Shown: piece after piece, positions 22,646 through 32,400 of the stretch
How positions within the stretch are numbered: the stretch's first letter is position 1
Layout of the letters: every line of letters starts with the position of its first letter
Assembly (NCBI GenBank): GCA_017940545.1
Contig: JAGAYI010000006.1
Coordinates: forward strand, 1-64,000
From: Prevotella sp.
GTDB taxonomy: Bacteria > Bacteroidota > Bacteroidia > Bacteroidales > Bacteroidaceae
Reading direction: 5' to 3'
Length of the DNA stretch: 64,000 nt
The notes under the pieces: model-generated
The model's input: the letters and a program-made list of their open reading frames with translations, nothing else
Told to the model about the DNA's origin: nothing
The model's database searches: none
Position numbers and translations under genes: made by a program

Positions 22646-23256
22646 CCGTAGAAGACCTACTGGCGCAGTGCGACCTTGTGCGAGCTACGGAGAAGAAACT
22701 CTCTGAGTGTCGTCTGTTCAGTTGTGGCGAAGAAGACCTTGACGAATTTTTCGCCAAGGATTGTCTTGTCAATCAGCATAAGCTGCTTGGCAAGACCTAT
22801 CTTTTCTGTCTCAAGAGCCAGCCCGACACCATCGTCACCGCCTTTTCGCTCTCCAACGACAGCATCCGCCTGACCAACCGCATCACCGACGAGTACAAGG
22901 AGCAGTTCCTTGAAGATACCGACTTGCGCGACAAGACTCTCAAGCGTTTCCCTGCCGTACTCATTGGTCGTCTCGGTACCAGCAGCGACTTTGCAGGCAA
23001 AGGCTACGGAACGGCCATCATGGATTTCATCAAAGTGCTCTTCCGCACCAACAACCGTACAGGTTGCCGCTTCCTCATCGTCGATGCCCTTAACCGTCAA
23101 GAGACGCTTCACTACTACGAAAAGAACGGTTTCCGCTATCTTATTGCTGATGAGCGACTGGAAGCCAAGTACATGGGAATTGGCGTAGGCCGCTTGCCTC
23201 TTAACACCCGCCTAATGTATTTCGATTTGCTGAAGATAAAAGTCAGCGAAGAATAA
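22642..23256 (+). CDS. GNAT-family acetyltransferase, possibly a toxin
   Basis: A 204-residue protein with a GNAT fold. The acetyl-CoA loop region reads GRLGTSSDFAGKGYGTAIMD (~111-130), the usual R/Q-x-x-G-x-G/A type motif being represented by FAGKGYG; the C-terminal NRQETLHYYEKNGFRYL (~153-169) is the standard GNAT ending. GNAT toxins of the TacT/AtaT class acetylate charged tRNA and are paired with a small upstream antitoxin; here the small gene overlaps by 4 bases, which supports that reading. A non-toxin acetyltransferase for a small molecule remains possible. The length is slightly above the usual 160-190 residues of TacT-like toxins. Confidence 0.8.
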   Translation: MTVEDLLAQCDLVRATEKKLSECRLFSCGEEDLDEFFAKDCLVNQHKLLGKTYLFCLKSQPDTIVTAFSLSNDSIRLTNRITDEYKEQFLEDTDLRDKTLKRFPAVLIGRLGTSSDFAGKGYGTAIMDFIKVLFRTNNRTGCRFLIVDALNRQETLHYYEKNGFRYLIADERLEAKYMGIGVGRLPLNTRLMYFDLLKIKVSEE

Positions 23257-23664
23257 TCATTACCCCCACATGCCCCGCAGAGAGTTAAAACAGCGAGTAA
23301 GTGAGAGCAGAGCAAAACGTATTTTCGGCTCTGCCGAACGGGAGTTGTTTCAACCGAAGGTTAAATAAAGCAAACGCAGCGGAAAGAATGGCCACAAAAT
23401 TGGGTCATTCCGATAATTTGATAGCTCTCTCCTTTAATTGATAGTATAACGCTACCATTGGCGCTATGGCACTTAAAGGTAAGCATAATTTCATATAATG
23501 ATTAATTCCTGGTAATTCCTTTCAAAAAATGTTCGGGTGGGTTCGCCCTTCGCCTGCAGTGAGTATCAGCGTTTGCAATGCGAAAAACAATCATTTTAGT
23601 AGTCCTATTCCCCGTACTGCAAAACTTTTCCGGCAAAAAACTTTTTCATTTCCCAAATTTGTTA
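23257..23664. other. Intergenic stretch without a clear gene
   Basis: Between the acetyltransferase gene and the next promoter I see one small hairpin (23307-23313 with 23328-23334) without a T-tract, and a 32-codon frame at 23270-23368 with a basic product but no recognisable family. No repeats of the 22-bp type are present. Probably non-coding, possibly the remains of a dispersed element. Confidence 0.4.
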
Positions 23665-24025
23665 TATCTTTGCATCGCTGATTCGAAAGAACAGCAGACA
23701 TATTAAGAAAGCGCATTTCGCTTATTCTGACAGCGTGAACTTGGACACTTCACAGAGTTGGCTTTATGAAAGACAACGTAATATCAGAATAAAGGGAAGG
23801 ACGCTCTTCTTGGTTTGTATTCGTACGTATTGCGAAATACATCCAAGTGGGGCATGTCCATTCTCCTTATCTGTATTACAGGGGAGTCCAAGCCCTACGC
23901 TGAGGATAAAGGGGATGGAGGCTCCACTTCTCTTTTTATGCCTCAGGACACGACTACTAACCGCACTCACAGGGCCGAAGGTGCAAACACTGTTATCGCC
24001 TATGGCATTGTTAAACTCATTCAGA
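23665..24025 (+). promoter_or_regulatory. Promoter box and long structured leader of the BspA-type gene
   Basis: TAtcTTTG at 23665-23672 is the -7 box. The leader to the chosen ATG is about 345 bases. It contains a nested hairpin: 23799-23802 with 23856-23859, 23809-23813 with 23843-23847, and 23817-23823 with 23833-23840 (one bulge). The frame of the gene happens to stay open from a GTG at 23735, but this part encodes no signal peptide and has no protein-like pattern, so it is treated as leader RNA. Confidence 0.5.
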
Positions 24026-27000
24026 ATGACGGGTAAGCGGATGCTTGTCCATCGTTCCCTTTTACCCAAATTCCTATTTCTCCTTGCGCTCTTGCTGACC
24101 ACCGGCAGGGCAATGGCGCAAGAAATGTATGCCGTCTTCACCAACGACGGCACCCTGACGTTCTATTACGATAACCTGCGAAGCACGAGAACGGGTGATA
24201 CGTATGGAATGAACTCGGGGTATAGTACTCCTGGCTGGATAAATGACCATGCATCAGAGATTACTAAGGCCGTGTTTGATGCTTCTTTTGCAGATGCACG
24301 ACCGACGGATACGGCATGGTGGTTTAGTAATTCTTGTTTAAAAGAAATTGTCGGGATTGAATATCTGAATACAGCGAATGTCACCGACATGCGAGCAATG
24401 TTCCATAGCTGTAGCGGTCTTACTTCCTTGGACGTTTCGAACTTCAATACAGAGAATGTCACCAACATGGGAAGCATGTTCTCACGCTGTAGCGGTCTTA
24501 CCTCGTTGGACGTATCTAACTTCAATACGTCGAATGTCACCAACATGTTCGATATGTTCAATAGCTGTAGCGGCCTGACCTCCTTGGACCTTTCAAATTT
24601 CATTACGGCGAATGTCACCAACATGGTCTGGATGTTCCTAAACTGTAGCGGTCTGACCTCCTTGGATGTTTCGAAGTTCAATACGGAGAATGTCACCGAC
24701 ATGAGCAGCATGTTCGAAGGCTGTCGCAGTCTTACCTCCTTGGACGTTTCGAACTTCAATACGGCGAATGTCACCGACATGTTCGATATGTTCAAAGGCT
24801 GTAGTGGCCTGACCTCCTTGGATGTTTCTAATTTCAATACGGAGAAAGTTACTGTCATGGCTGACATGTTTAAATATTGTAGTGGTCTAACCTCCTTGGA
24901 CGTTTCGAACTTCAATACAACGAATGCCACTAACATGGGTGGCATGTTCTCCGGCTGTAGCGGTCTTACCTCGTTGGACGTTTCGAACTTCAATACTGCG
25001 AATGTCACCGATATGGGTGAAATGTTCTCAGGCTGTAGTGGTCTGACCTCCTTGGACGTTTCTAACTTCAACACGACGAATGTCACCGATATGAGTTACA
25101 TGTTTGGATATTGTAGCGGTTTGACCTCCTTGGATGTTTCGAACTTCAACACGACGAATGTCACCGACATGGGCAGCATGTTCTCAGGCTGTAACAATCT
25201 AAAGACCATTAATAGTGGTGAAGGATGGACTACAGAAAAAGTGACGGAATCGCAGTATATGTTTAGCGGATGTTCTAACCTTGTTGGTGGAGCCGGTACT
25301 GTCTTTGATTCTAACCATGTGGATGCCAGCTACGCTCATGCAGACCGTGGAACTTCGAATCCTGGGTATCTGACTGACCAAGAAAGTCTGACTATTCCGC
25401 ATGCATACGCAGTTTATAATGAGGGAACTTTGACGTTCTACTACGATAACCTGCGGAGTACAAGGACAGGAGATATGTATGGTCTGAACTCGGGGTATAG
25501 TACTCCTGGCTGGCAGAATGATCATCGAAAGGAGATTACCAAAGCCGTGTTTGATGCTTCGTTTGCAGATGCAAGACCGACGAGTACGGCATATTGGTTT
25601 GCCGGTAGTTATAATTCTCCTTCTTTAAAAGAGATTATCGGGATGGAATATCTAAATACAGAGGATGTCACCAACATGGATCGTATGTTCTATTACTGTA
25701 GCAGTCTGACCTCCTTGGATGTTTCAAACTTTAATACGGCGAATGTCACCGACATGAGTAATATGTTCTATAACTGTAGCGGTCTGACCTCCTTGGATGT
25801 TTCGAACTTTAATACGGCGAATGTCACCAACATGGGATACATGTTCTCAGGCTGTCGCGGTCTGACCTCTTTGGATGTTTCGAACTTCAATACGTCGAAT
25901 GTCACTAATATGGGATACATGTTCTCAGGCTGTAGCGGTCTGACCTCTTTGGACGTTTCGAATTTCAATACAGAGAATGTCACCGACATGGGTGGCATGT
26001 TCTCAGGTTGTTACAATCTTAAGACCATTAATAGTGGTGAAGGATGGACTACAGAAAAAGTGACGGAATCACAGTATATGTTTAGTGAATGTTCTAACCT
26101 TGTTGGTGGAGCCGGTACTGCCTTTGATTATAACCATGTGGATGTCAGCTATGCCCATGCCGACCGTGGAACTTCGAATCCAGGATACCTGACTGACCCA
26201 GAAAGTCTGACTGTTCCGCAAGCATACGCTGTCTTTAATGAGGGAACTTTGACGTTTTACTACGATAACCTGCGGAGCACGAGAACGGGAGATACGTATG
26301 ATCTGAACACTGGGTATAACTATCCATACTGGCAAAGTGCCCATAGTTCGGAAATTACCAAAGCCGTGTTCGATGCTTCTTTTGCAGATGCCAGACCGAC
26401 GAGTACTGTTTTTTGGTTTTGTTATGATTCTTCTTTAAAAGAAATTGTTGGGCTTGAATATCTAAATACGGAGAATGTCACTAACATGGAACAGATGTTC
26501 CCAGGCTGTAGTGGCCTGACCTCCTTGGATGTTTCGAACTTCAATACGTCGAATGTCACCAACATGCGCAGCATGTTCTCCGGCTGTGATGGCCTGACCT
26601 CCTTGGATGTTTCGAATTTTAATACTGAAAAGGTTACCAGTATGTACATGATGTTCTCTTTCTGTAATGGCCTGACCTCCTTGAATGTTTCTAACTTCAA
26701 TACTGCGAATGTCACCGACATGAGATACATGTTCTCTGGCTGTAGCGGTCTGACCTCCTTAGACGTAACTAACTTCAATACGGCGAATGTTACCAACATG
26801 GAAGACATGTTCTCTTATTGTAGTGGTATAACCTCTTTGGACGTTTCGAATTTCAATACGTCGAATGTCACCAACATGAGTAATATGTTCTCAAACTGTC
26901 GCGGTCTGACCTCCTTGGACGTTTCGAACTTCAACACGTCGAATGTCACAGACATGTATGGCATGTTCTCATACTGTAGCAGTTTAGAATCTCTGAATTT

Positions 27001-28861
27001 AAGCAACTTCACCATAAAAAATGGTACAGGTATTAACAGTATGGTAGATAACATGAATATATCTGAGGTCGTGTTGGGCAGCGAGATAAAAGTCATACCG
27101 AACTTTGCAAACTGTAAAAGTTTAGTGAAAGTAGAAGTGCTTTCAGAAACTCCAGTCAGCACTACTAAGTATGTTTTTAATAGCAACACCACGGGAATTG
27201 GTTATCTCATTGTCCCCAAGGGCTGCAAGTCTCTTTACGAATCTGCAGAAGGATGGAAGGAATTTAACACCATCTTTGAGCAAGGCGATGAAATTGTTGA
27301 CCCCTCAGCAAATTTAAATGTTCCCTATGTCAATATAAGCAATAACATAGCAACTCTTTATTACGACAATAAACGTAGTAGCAGGGAAGGGAGGAATTTA
27401 CTCATTGAGGATGGTAGATCCTTATTCAATGGTGTCACATCATTTACAAAAGTAATCATTGATCCGTCATTTGCAGAGTATAGTCCGACATCGACCGCCA
27501 ACTGGTTTAGAGGAATCGAAGTTCAAGAAATTGTTGGCTTTGAGAACTTAAATACCAGTAATGTCACCGACATGAGTTGGATGTTTAGCTGGAGTAATTT
27601 TACAAGTATAGACCTGAGCAACTTTGATACCAGTAATGTCACCGACATGAACTACATGTTCGCCTATAGTAACTTGAAAAGTCTTGACCTTAGTTGTTTA
27701 AATACTAGTAATGTCACGTACATGTACAGTATGTTCTATAGCTGTAGAAATCTAACCACCTTGGACGTTTCGAACTTCAATACGTCGAATGTCACCAGCA
27801 TGGCCGACATGTTCTCAGGCTGTAGTAGTCTGACCTCCTTGGACGTTTCAAACTTCAATACGGCGAATGTCACTAACATGTACAGCATGTTCGCAAACTG
27901 TAGCGGTCTGACCTCTTTAGATGTCTCTAACTTCAATACGGCGAATGTCACCGAAATGTATGACATGTTCTCTGGCTGTAATGGTCTGACCTCCATCTCC
28001 TTAGGGGACGGAATGGTCAACATGCCGGACTTCTCTACATGTTTAGACCTGATGGAGGTTAATGCCTACAGCAAGGAACCACAGGCATTTGCCTCGAACT
28101 GCTTTGCAGACAACGTGAAGGAGAATGCTACGCTGAATGTCTATGTGGGAACGAAGCCGGTCTATGAATCGACAGGCGGTTGGAACGAGTTTAAGAACAT
28201 CGTGGAGAAATTCATTATTCCGCACAACGAAGAGAACGTGAGCTACGGCAACGGCGGCGAAATCGATGAAAGCACCGACCTGAACGGCAACACCATTGGC
28301 AACATCTATTATAATATAGGTAGTGACAACGGTGAATACAACAGTACCGAAGGCTGCATCACACTGACCAAGGCCGTGAGCGATGAGGAAATCAGCGCGT
28401 TGGAAAGCGAAAACATCTTCGGTGACGACTTTAAGAACCACTATAACGGCATCGTGTTTATGTTGCAGGCTGGCAGCGGCACCATTAAGGTGACTGCCGA
28501 GTCGGTAGGCAACATGACGCTCAAGGTGAAGATTGGCGAGAACGAGCCCATTACCGAGGAGCTGGTTGGCAAGACGGTATCTACATTCCCGTACTCCGTC
28601 ACGGAGCCGACCTATGTCTATATCTATGGTGGTGCATCCGTCTCTGGCGCAAGTCCCATGCATAGGGCAGGGCCTGCTGAGAATGCCTTGAAGATCTATG
28701 GCATTGAGTGGACAGAGTCAGACACGCCGTCAGCCATCGGAACGGTCCGTGAGGCTGCGCCCACCGAAGACACCGTCATTTACAGTTTAGACGGACAGCG
28801 GTTGCAGCAGACCAGAAAGGGCATCAACATTGTGAATGGCAAAAAGGTCGTGATTAAGTGA
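24026..28861 (+). CDS. BspA-type (DUF285) leucine-rich surface protein, four modules
   Basis: A 1611-residue secreted protein. The chosen start gives a signal peptide ending AMAQ (~32). It then has four modules, each opening with a header like YAVFNEGTLTFYYDNLRS (residues ~34, ~460, ~733, ~1102), followed by 6-12 copies of a 26-residue repeat of the form LTSLDVSNFNTANVTDMxxM + FSGCSG, about 31 copies in all. Modules 1 and 2 close with nearly identical INSGEGWTTEKVTESQYMF segments. A non-repeat C-terminal region (from ~1390) ends in YSLDGQRLQ... and KKVVIK, shared with the protein at 44523. BspA-type proteins bind host or matrix proteins or other cells. The C-terminal end resembles a type IX secretion sorting signal, which is inference. 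Transcribed alone. Confidence 0.9.
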   Translation: MTGKRMLVHRSLLPKFLFLLALLLTTGRAMAQEMYAVFTNDGTLTFYYDNLRSTRTGDTYGMNSGYSTPGWINDHASEITKAVFDASFADARPTDTAWWFSNSCLKEIVGIEYLNTANVTDMRAMFHSCSGLTSLDVSNFNTENVTNMGSMFSRCSGLTSLDVSNFNTSNVTNMFDMFNSCSGLTSLDLSNFITANVTNMVWMFLNCSGLTSLDVSKFNTENVTDMSSMFEGCRSLTSLDVSNFNTANVTDMFDMFKGCSGLTSLDVSNFNTEKVTVMADMFKYCSGLTSLDVSNFNTTNATNMGGMFSGCSGLTSLDVSNFNTANVTDMGEMFSGCSGLTSLDVSNFNTTNVTDMSYMFGYCSGLTSLDVSNFNTTNVTDMGSMFSGCNNLKTINSGEGWTTEKVTESQYMFSGCSNLVGGAGTVFDSNHVDASYAHADRGTSNPGYLTDQESLTIPHAYAVYNEGTLTFYYDNLRSTRTGDMYGLNSGYSTPGWQNDHRKEITKAVFDASFADARPTSTAYWFAGSYNSPSLKEIIGMEYLNTEDVTNMDRMFYYCSSLTSLDVSNFNTANVTDMSNMFYNCSGLTSLDVSNFNTANVTNMGYMFSGCRGLTSLDVSNFNTSNVTNMGYMFSGCSGLTSLDVSNFNTENVTDMGGMFSGCYNLKTINSGEGWTTEKVTESQYMFSECSNLVGGAGTAFDYNHVDVSYAHADRGTSNPGYLTDPESLTVPQAYAVFNEGTLTFYYDNLRSTRTGDTYDLNTGYNYPYWQSAHSSEITKAVFDASFADARPTSTVFWFCYDSSLKEIVGLEYLNTENVTNMEQMFPGCSGLTSLDVSNFNTSNVTNMRSMFSGCDGLTSLDVSNFNTEKVTSMYMMFSFCNGLTSLNVSNFNTANVTDMRYMFSGCSGLTSLDVTNFNTANVTNMEDMFSYCSGITSLDVSNFNTSNVTNMSNMFSNCRGLTSLDVSNFNTSNVTDMYGMFSYCSSLESLNLSNFTIKNGTGINSMVDNMNISEVVLGSEIKVIPNFANCKSLVKVEVLSETPVSTTKYVFNSNTTGIGYLIVPKGCKSLYESAEGWKEFNTIFEQGDEIVDPSANLNVPYVNISNNIATLYYDNKRSSREGRNLLIEDGRSLFNGVTSFTKVIIDPSFAEYSPTSTANWFRGIEVQEIVGFENLNTSNVTDMSWMFSWSNFTSIDLSNFDTSNVTDMNYMFAYSNLKSLDLSCLNTSNVTYMYSMFYSCRNLTTLDVSNFNTSNVTSMADMFSGCSSLTSLDVSNFNTANVTNMYSMFANCSGLTSLDVSNFNTANVTEMYDMFSGCNGLTSISLGDGMVNMPDFSTCLDLMEVNAYSKEPQAFASNCFADNVKENATLNVYVGTKPVYESTGGWNEFKNIVEKFIIPHNEENVSYGNGGEIDESTDLNGNTIGNIYYNIGSDNGEYNSTEGCITLTKAVSDEEISALESENIFGDDFKNHYNGIVFMLQAGSGTIKVTAESVGNMTLKVKIGENEPITEELVGKTVSTFPYSVTEPTYVYIYGGASVSGASPMHRAGPAENALKIYGIEWTESDTPSAIGTVREAAPTEDTVIYSLDGQRLQQTRKGINIVNGKKVVIK
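24361..28005 (+). repeat. 78-bp tandem coding repeats of the BspA-type gene
   Basis: The 26-codon repeats are conserved at the DNA level (for example CCTCCTTGGACGTTTC recurs every 78 bases). Blocks cover about 24361-25200, 25660-26020, 26458-27000 and 27545-28005, separated by module headers. Such identity invites recombination and copy-number change. Confidence 0.85.
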
Positions 28862-28966
28862 GCGAAGAACCAAGCTTGCTTGAGTTCTTTGCAGAGCAAA
28901 GCGGCAAAGCCGAGCGCTTCCGAACATGAACGAGCTGGAGCGAAGCTCAAGGTCGTGATTAAGTAA
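28862..28966 (+). repeat. 105-bp in-frame tail repeating the gene end after the stop
   Basis: The last coding bases (28844-28859, AAGGTCGTGATTAAGT) recur at 28949-28964, exactly 105 bases later. The DNA between is open in the same frame after the TGA at 28859, and ends in the same KVVIK residues and a TAA at 28964-28966. Read-through or loss of the TGA would give a 35-residue longer protein with the same C-terminal end. Confidence 0.65.
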
Positions 28967-29403
28967 TCTTGGGAATGGAAAGAAATTGGAATAATAAGAA
29001 TAATTAAAGCCACAAATTTGAATAAATAATTATCTTATTTTTGGATGAAATTATTCTTATTATTCCAAGTTGTTTCCAATCATTCGTGGACAGGCCACAT
29101 TTGTGGCCGTAATTTCTAATAATTTCTGGCAATTTCTTTCTAAAAAAAATCTTTCTTGCTGATTCGCTCCTATATTACAAACAGGTAATTTAGGTTTAGG
29201 ACTCTTTTTTACACACCATGCATGAAAAAGTCCTGAAGCCATGATGGACAGTTGCTAATTTGTGGTTTAGATGATTCTAATTATTCTAATTTGTTTCCCC
29301 AAAGAAGCCCCATGCTCATTTCTTTGTGTACGGAATTCGCCTTCTTTTCGTCTTGTTCGTAAAAAAAACTTGAAAAAAGTTATCCATTTGTCAAAAAATG
29401 CAC
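28967..29403. other. Intergenic region with long inverted repeats
   Basis: A perfect 20-bp inverted repeat (28986-29005 with 29049-29068) encloses a 43-base loop; with two or three mismatches the pairing extends outward to about 28978-29076. A second hairpin, GGCCACA-TT-TGTGGCC, lies at 29093-29108 and is followed by A/T-rich DNA, so it may be a terminator for the BspA-type gene. No gene is seen here. Confidence 0.6.
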
Positions 29404-29411
29404 TATCTTTG
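29404..29411 (+). promoter_or_regulatory. -7 box of the susC promoter
   Basis: TAtcTTTG, 63 bases before the SusC-like start. A TTTG at 29387-29390 is only 13 bases away, and at the normal distance only TTAT is present, so the -33 element is weak; this fits a promoter that needs an activator. Confidence 0.55.
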
Positions 29412-29474
29412 CAGCGGCAAGTGTGCCGAAAGACTAACATAACCTATATTTTTTAACAAACAAATTATGTACCT

Positions 29475-32400
29475 ATGAGAAAAGAATCTCTGAAGTTTTG
29501 CAAGGCAGGTCTGCTTTGCAAAATTGCGCTTGCGGTCGTTTTTTTAGCGGCTCAGGCAACGCTCGGAAACGGGATGTCAACTCTTAGTGCAAAGACGATT
29601 ACGGGACAGGTGACTTCTGCCGCCGACGGTGAGCCGCTCATCGGCGCCACCATCAAGGTGCAGGAGACCAATGCCGTGGCCGCTACTGATTTTGACGGAA
29701 ACTTCAAAATCAATGCCGAAGAGGGACAAACCCTTATCGTGTCTTACATTGGCTACGTTACCAAGAACGTGAAGGTGACTGGTGACAACCTGGCCATTAC
29801 GCTGGAGGAAGATGGCGCATCGCTCGACGAAGTGGTGGTCATCGGTTACGGCGTCCAGAAGAAAAAGCTGGTAACCGGTGCCACGCTCCAGGTGAAGGGC
29901 GACGATGTGGCCAAGCTGAACACCACCAACCCGCTGCAGGCCTTGCAGGGTCAGACACCGGGTATGACCATCATCTCGCAGTCGGGTCAGCCGGGTGAGG
30001 GGCTGAAGGTGAACATCCGTGGTTTGGGTACCACAGGTTCCAGTGGCCCGCTGTACATCATCGACGGTGTGCGTGGTGACATTTCAACGCTGAACCCCGC
30101 CGACATTGAGTCCATCGACGTGCTGAAGGATGCTGCCTCGGCTGCCATCTACGGTTCGCAGTCGGCCAACGGTGTCGTACTGGTGACCACCAAGAGTGGT
30201 AAGGAGGGACGCACGGTGGTTAGCTTCGACGGCTACATGGGCTGGCAGAGTGCTGCCCGCAAGGCCAAGATGCTCAATGCCCAGCAGTATATGGCCATCA
30301 TGGACGAGCAGAACATCAATTCGGGCAATGCCGCCTACAACTGGGATAACATCAAGAGTATATGGAACTATGATGCCGAGGGCAACAAACTCGGTGTGAT
30401 TGATACCGACTGGGTGGACGCCATGTTCAAGAACAACGCCCAGACCTACAGTGCCAACCTCGGCATTACGGGCGGAAACCAGAAGGGTAACTACGCCGTG
30501 ACACTGGGCTACATGACGCAGGAGGGTATCGTGGGCGGTCGCGACGTGTCGAACTACTCGCGCTACAACTTCCGCGTCAACTCAGAATACAAGGTCATTG
30601 ACAACTTCCTGAAGGTGGGTGAGCAGGTGTCACTTATTTATTATAAGAAAAATGGTATCGGCGTGGGCAATGCCTACAACAACACGCTGCGCGGCGCCTT
30701 CGGCACGTCGCCCATTGCCCCCATCTACAGCAGCAACGGCAAGTATGGCAGTCCCTATAACGACACGACAGACAGCGACTGGTATAATGCCGACGGCAAC
30801 CCCTACGGATTGATGATGACCACCAACAACAACCAGACGCAGCACTTCGCCGTTTCGGCCAACGTCTTCGCCGAGTTTGAATTCATCAAGAACCTGAAGT
30901 TCCGCTCAACCCTCGGTGTGAAGTATGACTCTGAGAACTACCGCGGCTTCACTCCGCTCTACCACTTCAGCCTCTACAGCTACAACGACACGCGCACCAG
31001 CGCTTCGCAGAGTGCCAGCGACGGCTTCGGCATTACCTGGACCAACACGCTGAACTACATCTTCGACCTGGGCGAGCACCACTTCGACGCCATGGCCGGC
31101 TATGAGGTCTATCGCACTGAGGGCCTGAGCATGTATGGTGCCAACGGCTACCTGCGCGACGGTTTTGAAACATGGAACTACGCTTACCTGAGCAACGGTA
31201 CCGCCACCAACTCTGAAAAGGGCCTGAGCGTCAGCGGTAACCCCTGGGACGAGGAGCGCATGGTCAGCTACTTCGGTCGTCTGAGCTGGAACTGGAAGGA
31301 GACCTACATGGCCACGTTCACCATTCGCCACGACGGTTCTTCACGCTTTGCTCCCGGCCACCGCTTCGGTACGTTCCCCTCGATTTCTGCCGGTTGGGTA
31401 GTAACCAACGAGAAATTCATGGAGCCTGTGCTGAAGGTGATGGACTACTTCAAGATTCGTGCCAGCTGGGGACAGGTGGGTAACCAGAACATTGGTAACT
31501 ACATGTATCTGGCTCCTATGAGCTATGGCAGCTACTACTACAACTTCGGCAACCAGCTGGGCTCCGATGCCGACCAGTGGGGTGCCGTGCCTACCCGCTT
31601 GGGCAACGAGAACATTACATGGGAAACGTCAGAGCAGTTTGACGTAGGTTTCGATGCCCGCTTCCTGCGCCAGCGCCTGAACGTCAACTTCGACTTCTAC
31701 GTCAAGACCACCAAGGACTGGCTGGTACAGCCTCCCGTGCTGGCTACCGTCGGTACAGGTGCACCCTACATCAACGGCGGTGACGTGAAGAACACCGGTG
31801 TCGAGCTGGGCCTGAGCTGGAACGACCATATTGGCAACGTCAACTACTTCGTCAACGTGAATGGCGCCTACAATAAGAACAAGGTAGGCAACATTCCCAA
31901 CGAGGACGGCATTATACACGGCGAGGGCGGTTCTGTGCTCTACGACAACTCGGGCGAGTTCTATCGTGCCTCGAACGGTGAGCCCATCGGCTACTTCTGG
32001 GGTTACAAGACGGCCGGCATCTTCCAGAACCAGCAGGAAATCAACGACTGGATTGCCGCCGGTAACGGCGTGCTGCAGGCTGACGTAAAGCCCGGCGACG
32101 TGAAGTACTACGACGTGAACCACGACGGTCTCATCAACGATAACGACAAGGTCAACCTGGGCAACGGTATGCCGAAGTTCACCTACGGATTCTCGCTGGG
32201 GCTCGACTGGAAGGGTCTCGACTTCTCGGTGACAGCCAACGGACAGGCTGGCAACAAGATTGTGCAGAGCTACCGCAACGTGGGCACTACAACAGCCAAC
32301 TACACCACCGCCATTCTTGACCGTTGGACGGGCGAGGGCACCAGCAACAAGATTCCCCGGGTAACCAATACCAACGTGAACTACCAGTTCTCTGATTTGT

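Noticed and set aside
23735..24025. N-terminal extension of the BspA-type protein from the GTG at 23735
   Set aside because: It contains no signal peptide or domain and would place the real signal peptide ~100 residues inside the protein; kept as leader, with the doubt stated in the findings.
24166..25086. Minus-strand frame of 306 codons within the BspA-type gene
   Set aside because: It is the antisense reading of the 78-bp repeats, which keeps a frame open by chance of the repeat; the plus strand has signal peptide, repeats and sorting-like end.
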